Shown: positions 42,422 through 48,203 of the stretch, piece by piece
Position numbering within the stretch: the stretch's first letter is position 1
Layout of the letters: each line of letters begins with the position of its first letter
From: Candidatus Acidiferrum typicum
GTDB lineage: Bacteria > Acidobacteriota > Terriglobia > Acidiferrales > UBA7541
Reading direction: 5' to 3'
Assembly (NCBI GenBank): GCA_025463055.1
Contig: JAOAPV010000045.1
Span: 1-48,203 of the forward strand
DNA length: 48,203 nucleotides
Made by a program: the position numbers and the translations under genes
Notes under the pieces: model-generated
The model's input: the letters and a program-made list of their open reading frames with translations, nothing else
Database searches by the model: none
Told to the model about the DNA's origin: nothing

Positions 42422-43828
42422 TTAACCGGAGCTCACGCGTCGCGCATGTGCTGCCTTCTTGCGCTTGTATAAGTACCGGTCCGCGGCTTGCAATAGTTCT
42501 GGGACGGTCCGGCCATCTTCCGGAGAAGCGCTCATTCCAATACTGACGGTGAGCGCAGGCAGTTCCCGGCCGTCGCGCAATGCCTTCCGCACGCGCTGCG
42601 CAATCCGATTTGCCATACCAGGGTCAGCGTCGATCAGTACGACCGCGAACTCGTCGCCCCCGTACCGAGCGACTAGATCGGTCGCCCGAGAGTGTTCCTT
42701 GATCACCTCGGACAATCTCTTAAGGGCGCGATTTCCCACCAGATGCCCGTACTTGTCGTTGACCGCCTTCAACCCGTCCAAATCCAGGAGAAGCAAAGCG
42801 AAGGAATGTTTGCTGCGCTCGGCGCGTCGCACTTCGCGGTCCATCGTGTCAATGAATTCGCGGTAGTTCGCTAACCCGGTCAGCGCGTCGTGGGTCGCTT
42901 GGTAGCGAATTTGATCCTCGCTTCTCTTCCGGTCCGTGATGTCGACACCCGCACCGACGCAACCTGTGATTTCGCCGGACGGTGCCCGCAATGGGCTGAG
43001 ATGAAGAGCAAAGTGCCGGCTGCCGTGCCGGTACTCGAAATAAGAAGGAATCCCCCGCAGCGCATTTGCATGCTGCGCGATAGGGGGAGCGAGAGGATCC
43101 TGGCACCCCAAGTAATCGTGGAGTGTCCGGCCCACAAAATCCCCTGCTTTGACTTTCGACGAATTGAGACCTGTTCCCCAGTTGGAGGTGATTCGCAGTT
43201 GCTGGTCGGTAGTCCAGAGTATCGCGGGCATCTGCTCCACTAGGGCCTGCAGCTGGCTATTCGCGGCGGCGCCCTCCGCATCCCACCCTCTTGCGCTGGC
43301 AGTCTCCACAATTCCCGTAATTGCGCCACTTTCGTCGCGAACCGCCGCCCTTTTCAGCGCCACGCGGATCTTTGCTCCGTCTTTCCGCAGACGCTCCGCG
43401 TTTTCACAGGAATCGTCGATTCCGTCTTTGGCCGCCCTCAAGAACTCTTCGCAAGCGGGTACCTGGCGGACCGGTAGCAACACCTTGATCGCCTGGCCGG
43501 TGATTTCCGCTTCCGAATATCCATACAGCCGCTCTGCTCCACGGCTCCAGGATTGGATTATTCCATCGAGCGAAAATGAGAGTAGACCGTCCTCTGTCGA
43601 AGACAGTATGGTGGCAAGCAAGTGCTCTGGCCGCAGGCTGGGCGGCATTCGTTGCTTCTCGGCTTTCAGAACGGAGAGGGCGTTCGTGGAAGGGTCAGTT
43701 TCCCGTCGGCGAGAGGGTCGAGCCGCGCGGGGCAATTCTTGTTTCGGTAAACCTAGGCTACCACTTACACCGCGAATAGCAATAGGCACGAATCGTGACA
43801 GTCCGTCGGACGCATCGTTGCGATTCAA
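42422..43828 (-). CDS. Diguanylate cyclase with two PAS sensor domains
   Basis: 468 aa as drawn from a TTG; the true start may be internal, since the first 60 residues show no domain. Two PAS domains: about 66-180 (TILSSTEDGLLSFSLDGIIQSWSRGAERLYGYS) and about 190-305 (LVEQMPAILWTTDQQLRITSNWG ending VGAGVDITDRKRSE). The C-terminal GGDEF domain starts about 310 (ATHDALTGLANYREF), with the active-site GGDEF at 390-394 and an intact inhibitory RxxD site (RATD) five residues ahead. It would make cyclic di-GMP from GTP and be product-inhibited. No transmembrane helix, so cytosolic. No EAL partner adjoins. Confidence 0.9.
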   Translation of the reverse strand: MNRNDASDGLSRFVPIAIRGVSGSLGLPKQELPRAARPSRRRETDPSTNALSVLKAEKQRMPPSLRPEHLLATILSSTEDGLLSFSLDGIIQSWSRGAERLYGYSEAEITGQAIKVLLPVRQVPACEEFLRAAKDGIDDSCENAERLRKDGAKIRVALKRAAVRDESGAITGIVETASARGWDAEGAAANSQLQALVEQMPAILWTTDQQLRITSNWGTGLNSSKVKAGDFVGRTLHDYLGCQDPLAPPIAQHANALRGIPSYFEYRHGSRHFALHLSPLRAPSGEITGCVGAGVDITDRKRSEDQIRYQATHDALTGLANYREFIDTMDREVRRAERSKHSFALLLLDLDGLKAVNDKYGHLVGNRALKRLSEVIKEHSRATDLVARYGGDEFAVVLIDADPGMANRIAQRVRKALRDGRELPALTVSIGMSASPEDGRTVPELLQAADRYLYKRKKAAHARRVSSG

Positions 43829-43881
43829 ATCGGACTAAGTTAGTCTTATATCTTGTTGCAACCTAGTTGCAGGAGAGCCGT

Positions 43882-44772
43882 ATGTCGATTAGCCACTCTC
43901 GATTGCTCCGCGGCTTGCTCCTCTTTGCGCTCGCGCTATGGCTTCCTGCACGCGCCAAGAGCCAGGAGAGCGCTTACTTTGTCACCTACGACCACTATCT
44001 TGAAGAGCCGGGCAATCTAGAGATTGAATACTTTTCGACGTTCGGCACCCAGCACGGCGGCAATGACTTCCATGCTTTCTGGATTGAGTTGGAATACGGT
44101 GCCAAGGCATGGTGGACGACGGAGTTTTATCTCGATGGCCAAACCACCTTCAACGACAGCACTCTTTTTACCGGGTTTCGCTGGGAAAATCGGTTTCGTA
44201 CTCTTAAGCATGAACATTTCATCACCCCGGTGATTTATGTCGAGTACGCGAGGCTCAGCGGAGCCGATAAAATAATGAAAGAAGTGGAAGGCCACGATGT
44301 TGCCTCTGATTTCGATGAGCCTAACTCGCTTCTTCGGCGGGAAACCAAACACGAACTAGAATTTAAGCTTCTGCTCTCAAGCACCTATAAGGGGTGGAAC
44401 TTCGCCGAAAATACCCTTGCCGCCAAGAATTTGTCGAACCAACCCTGGGAGTTCGGCTACGCACTCGGTGCAAGCCGGCCGCTCCAACTGGCGGCCTCTT
44501 CCAAACGCTGCAGTCTTTGCCTTCAGAACTTTGTCGCCGGGGTCGAGATATACGGGGGTTTGGGCGATCGTCATAGTTTTGGCCTGAAGGACACATCGCA
44601 ATATCTCGCTCCGGTAGCCGCTTGGAATTTGCCCTCGGGTTGGACGCTGCGGGTTTCGCCGGCATTCGGGCTAAACGACACCAGTCGCGGCTTCCTCCTC
44701 CGCTGGGGGCTTTCCTATGAAATTAACGGATTCGGCGAGAGGGTGGGGCGCCTGTTTGGACGTGGCCAGTGA
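43882..44772 (+). CDS. Secreted, outer-membrane-barrel-like protein
   Basis: 296 aa from ATG-43882, with CAGGAGAG upstream. Signal peptide about 1-28 (RGLLLFALALWLPARAKSQ). The mature part shows alternating hydrophobic/aromatic strands (FHAFWIELEYGAKAWWTTEFYLDG, RFRTLKHEHFITPVIYVEYAR) typical of barrel strands, and an odd CSLC pair (KRCSLCLQNF) about residue 217. No family recognised. The next gene (cytochrome c) begins at the overlapping GTGA of its stop codon, so the two are coupled and may form an electron-transfer or uptake unit. Confidence 0.75.
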   Translation: MSISHSRLLRGLLLFALALWLPARAKSQESAYFVTYDHYLEEPGNLEIEYFSTFGTQHGGNDFHAFWIELEYGAKAWWTTEFYLDGQTTFNDSTLFTGFRWENRFRTLKHEHFITPVIYVEYARLSGADKIMKEVEGHDVASDFDEPNSLLRRETKHELEFKLLLSSTYKGWNFAENTLAAKNLSNQPWEFGYALGASRPLQLAASSKRCSLCLQNFVAGVEIYGGLGDRHSFGLKDTSQYLAPVAAWNLPSGWTLRVSPAFGLNDTSRGFLLRWGLSYEINGFGERVGRLFGRGQ

Positions 44773-45222
44773 AGGCTTACGTTGCAACATTCTGTATCTC
44801 AGCGACCCGCGTCGCGTGGTCCGCCGTAGCCAGGCAAGATGCTGGGAGCGCCAGCACGAGAGTACGGGACTCCGTATATAGCGAAATTGTAGAGGCACCG
44901 GAGAAAGCCCGCGCGAAACGCAACCCTTTCGAGCAGAATGCTGACGCTGTTACCGCAGGTAAAATCCTATTTGAGCAGCACTGTGTTGAATGTCACGCCG
45001 AGACAGCACTCGGCAGCAAGAAGGCGCCCAGTTTGCGTGTTGTGGAGGTCCAGAGCGCCAGCCCGGAGCCATTTTTTGGATTCTGACGAATGGCGTAGTG
45101 CGGCGGGCATGCCCGTCTGGTCGAAGTTGCCCGAGCCGCAACGCTGGCAATTAGTGACCTACATCAAATCGCTCGGAATGGTTCCTTCGGAAACAGCGGA
45201 CTGCGCTCCGAAAAAGCCATAG
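44769..45222 (+). pseudogene. c-type cytochrome gene with two frameshifts
   Basis: GTG start overlapping the previous stop. It encodes an N-terminal signal-like segment and a haem site C72-V-E-C75-H76. Relative to a normal monohaem cytochrome c, one base is missing in the C-run at 45062-45064 and one in the G-run at 45105-45107. Restoring both gives a continuous ending of the type S-P-G-A-I-F-W-I-L-T-N-G-V then G-M-P-V-W-S-K with the axial-ligand Met, and a C-terminal helix LPEPQRWQLVTYIKSLG. As written the frame stops at 45086. Either the gene is broken or these are homopolymer sequencing errors. Confidence 0.75.
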
Positions 45223-45244
45223 CGGCCATTTCCAAAAAAGTTTG

Positions 45245-46207
45245 CTATAGGCTGGCTTTGGCCGCCTCGTTGAGAATCATTGCCAACCGTATTCCCGCTT
45301 GCGCCAAACGCTCCTCAACTACCGATCCCGCTTGGTCGCGGTAAGGGACCCCGATCACAAGGTGTTTATGCAGCATGCGTTGCCCGATGTTGTTATCGTC
45401 CGCGCACGAGTTCACCGGAGCGTCCGGCTCAACAGGAACAGGTTTGCTGAAAGCTCCATAGGCTGTCTCCACAGCATGGTCGTGGCTTTCCCAAGCCCAC
45501 CCGTCCAACTGCATGCCGCCCTGCTGCCACGCCGCGAACGAACTCTCGAACGCAGCATCGAGCGTGTCCGCAAACTCCGAGGCGTCGGCTCCCTGCATCT
45601 GGCTTTCCGGAATTTCCGTGTCCCAAACGTGATGGAGATTCGGAGTGTAGGAATTGTTCCGGACATGCGGATTTCGTGTGAAGTATTTCACCGGGACGCA
45701 ATTTCCGCCTCGGTCGCTGTTGGTCGACCCGTGGAGTGGCTGGTGCAAGTCGCCGACAAAGTGAATGATAAATCGCAGCGCGTCAGCACGCTTGGCTCCC
45801 GGCGCGTTCTTGTCTTTCAGGATGGCGAGTTGGGCCGTGATGGCCGACAACACGCAGCCGCCTGCGCCACAGAAATCTTGCGCCGAGCCGTGCGTCACGC
45901 CTAGGGGAATGTCGATGAAGTGCCAGGGCGCCGTGCTCGGATCGCGGCCGCGCTCATCGTCGGCCCAAGTCGAGGAATCGACAAAGGGGTCGAGTCCCAT
46001 TTGCCCGCAATAGCGTTTTAGTTGCGGATCGATCGGGTTTGCGGTCAACAATGCGAGCAATGCTTGCTTCGCCTGCGGAGTCAGGTGCTTTTCCGCCAGT
46101 GCGGCGACCGCTTGATGACCTCGGCAGCCCCATGCTTGCGCAGCTGGCGCGCCTTCGAAACACAGCCAGCACAACGCGACACACACATACGCTAAATGAC
46201 GTTTCAC
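45245..46207 (-). CDS. S1/P1-type zinc nuclease, secreted
   Basis: 320 aa from GTG-46207, with GAGAGGA upstream. Signal peptide about 1-25, and the mature N-terminus begins AWGCRGH, giving the N-terminal Trp and first His ligands. The other zinc ligands are visible in order: D in TWADDER, H in PWHFID, HxxxD..H in FIIHFVGDLHQPLH, and H/D in NLHHVWDTEI. The family cleaves single-stranded nucleic acids and nucleotide 3'-phosphates outside the cytoplasm. It begins 17 bp after the AI-2E-type permease gene, same strand. Confidence 0.92.
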   Translation of the reverse strand: MKRHLAYVCVALCWLCFEGAPAAQAWGCRGHQAVAALAEKHLTPQAKQALLALLTANPIDPQLKRYCGQMGLDPFVDSSTWADDERGRDPSTAPWHFIDIPLGVTHGSAQDFCGAGGCVLSAITAQLAILKDKNAPGAKRADALRFIIHFVGDLHQPLHGSTNSDRGGNCVPVKYFTRNPHVRNNSYTPNLHHVWDTEIPESQMQGADASEFADTLDAAFESSFAAWQQGGMQLDGWAWESHDHAVETAYGAFSKPVPVEPDAPVNSCADDNNIGQRMLHKHLVIGVPYRDQAGSVVEERLAQAGIRLAMILNEAAKASL

Positions 46208-46224
46208 GGAATCAGGTCCTCTCT

Positions 46225-47427
46225 CTAGGCGCTCAGCCAGCGCCCAATCGGGCGCAACGAGTCTGTGTGGTCGCAAATCACGCGCAGCGTCGCCGTAATC
46301 GGTATTGCCAAAAGCAGCCCCATGCCGCCCCACACCCAGCCCCAAAAAAGCAGCGAGATGGTGATCGCCACGGCGTTAAGCCGAACCCGGCGCCCCACCA
46401 ATTGCGGAGCGACAAAGTTGAGCGCCACGACGTGAATCGTTGTCAGGCCGACAGCAATCAGCACAAAGTTGCCAATGGTCTTCCACTTCGCCAGGCCGAT
46501 TAAGAATGCCGGCAGCCATGCCATTACCGCCCCAATGTACGGCACCATATTCAACAAGCCGGACGCAATACCGGTGAGGATGGGATAGTCCAGATCCATC
46601 CACCAGAAGAGAACGCTGCTCGCTGTGATCACGATCAGCGTGACCAAGGTCATTCCGGCCAGATAATCACGCAAAACATCGCGCAGGTCTTCCAACGTCT
46701 CCTTTACCCGGGTTCTCTGGGAGACTGGAAACAGTTGTAGCGTGCCGTGCCACACTTCACGTTTTGCGGCCAGCATAAAGAACACCAGAAAGGGCACGAA
46801 GGTCACTTCCAGGAATAACGCATATAAAGAACCGATGCTTCGCACGATCAGCGTGCGCACGACGCCCGGCTCAGGGCGAAAGTCCGCGCGCACCTTCCCT
46901 GCCTCTTGCCCGATTTCCGAGACGTGCCCCTCAAGCCCGCTGATCTTGCCTTCGACTGTGTTGGCTGCCTGCTTTAGCATGCCGCCATATTTTGGCCAGT
47001 TCGCGGCAAAGTCCGCGGTGCGTTCGCCCAAGCCATAGCCCACCGCCACCAACACTGCTATAAGTATCAACACCATGGTCATAGCACCCACGGTGCGCGG
47101 CACGTGCGCACGCTCCAGAAGCTCCACCGCGGGGTCCAAGAAATACGCCAGCAAGATGGAGAGCAGCAGCGTAATCACCACACCCTGGGCGTAATAGCAG
47201 AAGAGGAGAATGATCGCGGCTGCGATCACCCGTAGACTGAACGTCGACCCGCTAATGCGAACCAGGCTCGGCGGCGCTTCCGTTAACGGCACTTTGACCC
47301 CGTTTCCGACCCCACTCGTTCCCAACAAAATAGCACATTCGCGCAAGCCCCATTGGCTTTCGAGCCTGGCATTGTAACTTTGTCGCCATCGCAGCAATCT
47401 TTTGAGTGCCATCGAAATCGTTAACAC
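46225..47427 (-). CDS. AI-2E-family (PerM-like) membrane protein
   Basis: 400 aa as drawn from GTG-47427; ATG-47412 is an alternative. About seven to eight transmembrane helices. The first pair spans residues 65-100 (SLRVIAAAIILLFCYYAQGVVITLLLSILLAYFLDPAV) with the AYFLDP motif, then a soluble stretch (about 140-200), and later GIASGLLNMVPYIGAVMAWLPA and LNFVAPQLVGRRVRLNAVAI motifs characteristic of the family. Many members export small molecules or act in Na+/H+ exchange; AI-2 export is not shown here. Upstream of the S1/P1 nuclease gene. Confidence 0.88.
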   Translation of the reverse strand: MLTISMALKRLLRWRQSYNARLESQWGLRECAILLGTSGVGNGVKVPLTEAPPSLVRISGSTFSLRVIAAAIILLFCYYAQGVVITLLLSILLAYFLDPAVELLERAHVPRTVGAMTMVLILIAVLVAVGYGLGERTADFAANWPKYGGMLKQAANTVEGKISGLEGHVSEIGQEAGKVRADFRPEPGVVRTLIVRSIGSLYALFLEVTFVPFLVFFMLAAKREVWHGTLQLFPVSQRTRVKETLEDLRDVLRDYLAGMTLVTLIVITASSVLFWWMDLDYPILTGIASGLLNMVPYIGAVMAWLPAFLIGLAKWKTIGNFVLIAVGLTTIHVVALNFVAPQLVGRRVRLNAVAITISLLFWGWVWGGMGLLLAIPITATLRVICDHTDSLRPIGRWLSA

Positions 47428-47495
47428 TGATTCTGCAAGCGGCGTAGCGGAGGCCTATACCAACCAGCGGCTGCTGGTGTACAACCATACGCACC

Positions 47496-47918
47496 ATGTC
47501 TATACGCATAGTGCCGGACGAAGACCAACCATCCGCTTCTATTGAGATCGCGTTGGAAAAACCCTTGCCCGATTACGACCTTGAAGAAGTGGAGCAGCCC
47601 ACCCCCCGCCACGTGGACGCTATTTTGGTTTCTCAGGGCTTTCGCGATCTCGTCGACGACACGCGCGGCATTTTGATGGACCTTCTGGCCCAGCACCATC
47701 CGCATCATCCCGGGTTCGATCTTTCCAACGATCCCCCTCTTGTACTTGCGCAGCTAACGGGGGCGATTTGTCCTGGCAACGATGAGGTGTACAGGCCGGG
47801 CCTATGGATTGTGCTGCAGGATCCGCACGGCAAGCCCAAGACGGCGCTGCCCGCCGCAACCCGGGAACGTATCGCCGCGATCGCAAGCGAATTGGCCAAG
47901 CGGCTCCAACTCAACTAA
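47496..47918 (+). CDS. Small acidic protein of unknown function
   Basis: 140 aa; no clear ribosome site. Sequence is acidic at the N-terminus (PDYDLEEVEQPT) with a His-rich loop (AQHHPHHPGF, about 65-74) and two cysteine-poor alpha/beta segments; no recognised family. It lies 10 bp upstream of the cobalamin adenosyltransferase gene on the same strand, and divergent from the AI-2E gene. Confidence 0.65.
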   Translation: MSIRIVPDEDQPSASIEIALEKPLPDYDLEEVEQPTPRHVDAILVSQGFRDLVDDTRGILMDLLAQHHPHHPGFDLSNDPPLVLAQLTGAICPGNDEVYRPGLWIVLQDPHGKPKTALPAATRERIAAIASELAKRLQLN

Positions 47919-47928
47919 GGGCCACCAG

Positions 47929-48203
47929 ATGCCGGAAGAAAAGGGACTCTTGATCGTTTACACCGGACCGGGCAAGGGTAAGACCACTTGCGCACTAGGC
48001 ACGGCATTTCGCGCGGTCGGCCAGGGTCTGCGCGTGCTGATGGTGCAGTTCATCAAAGGGTCCTGGCACTATGGTGAGCTGGACGCCGCCAAGATGCTGG
48101 GCGACGACAAGCTTGAGATTCGACCTATGGGCCGCGGCTTTGTCAAAGTAGGCGGTGCCGAGACCGATCCTGAGGACGTCAAGATGGCGCACGACTGCTG
48201 GCA
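47929..48203 (+). CDS. cobO: Cob(I)alamin adenosyltransferase, CobO/BtuR type, 3' end cut by window edge
   Basis: 91 codons of the start of the gene; ATG-47929 follows the previous stop by 10 bp. The opening GLLIVYTGPGKGKTTCALGTAFRAVGQG carries the P-loop (GPGKGKTT) that is used in reverse orientation for ATP binding in this family, then VQFIKGSWHYGEL and RPMGRGFV. The product would add the adenosyl group to corrinoids. The rest lies outside the window. No cobalamin riboswitch was seen upstream. Confidence 0.88.
   Translation, partial: MPEEKGLLIVYTGPGKGKTTCALGTAFRAVGQGLRVLMVQFIKGSWHYGELDAAKMLGDDKLEIRPMGRGFVKVGGAETDPEDVKMAHDCW

Noticed and set aside
47428-47928. Cobalamin riboswitch before the adenosyltransferase gene
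   Set aside because: No B12-box-like sequence seen; the adjacent gene leaves only 10 bp of space.

Overview
The window reads as one contig from a member of the Acidobacteriota (Terriglobia-like). This is inferred from two Oar-like TonB receptors with N-terminal carboxypeptidase-regulatory domains, a PEGA-free kinase-TPR protein, large TPR scaffold proteins, many secreted small proteins of unknown function, S9 peptidase and S1/P1 nuclease genes, high G+C, and frequent GTG/TTG starts. No 16S or other taxonomic marker is present, so the assignment is soft. No tRNA, rRNA, CRISPR array or transposase gene was recognised.

Layout. (1) 1-13943: an accessory catabolic locus. A MerR-XRE-cupin three-domain regulator, a YtcJ-like amidohydrolase and a lipoprotein (cut by the left edge) run leftward. 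Running rightward are an Oar-like TonB receptor, a class III aminotransferase, an APC amine/amino-acid permease, an aldehyde dehydrogenase, a second (GabT-like) aminotransferase and a second aldehyde dehydrogenase. The set resembles a PuuR/PuuP/PuuC/PuuE-type amine or omega-amino-acid degradation pathway with its own outer-membrane receptor. (2) 14187-19479: an ankyrin protein, a structured 470-bp gap, a second TonB receptor, a very small Lys-rich protein, a small membrane protein and a secreted protein. (3) 19647-34479: the normally compact ffh-rpsP-khpA-rimM-trmD-rplS-rnhB translation/secretion neighbourhood, broken up here. About 5.9 kb of accessory genes (beta-lactamase-like hydrolase, 16-Cys DUF326 copper-type protein, secreted proteins, TIM-barrel isomerase, nucleotidyltransferase-fold protein, P-loop kinase) lie between ffh and rpsP. 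A two-gene ATP-grasp/SsuD-like monooxygenase cassette lies between trmD and rplS. A truncated S9 peptidase gene sits between rplS and rnhB. (4) 34745-48203: TPR scaffold, thiE, lipoprotein, serine/threonine kinase with TPRs, DinB protein, diguanylate cyclase, outer-membrane-type protein plus a frameshifted cytochrome c, AI-2E-type permease plus S1/P1 nuclease, and the start of a cobalamin adenosyltransferase gene.

The most striking element is 28924-29122, immediately before the ATP-grasp/monooxygenase pair. It contains a consensus-like -10 box a few bases before an ATG, a 43-codon reading frame with six Cys codons in ten, and then three mutually exclusive pairings ending in a GC-rich hairpin plus T-run. 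This is the classical architecture of a ribosome-stalling transcription attenuator, here apparently sensing cysteine and controlling a sulfur-scavenging-type monooxygenase operon. Other notable points are a palindromic element inserted in frame in trmD, an S9 peptidase whose catalytic end has been replaced by readthrough of the rplS terminator, and a c-type cytochrome with two single-base deletions in C/G runs.
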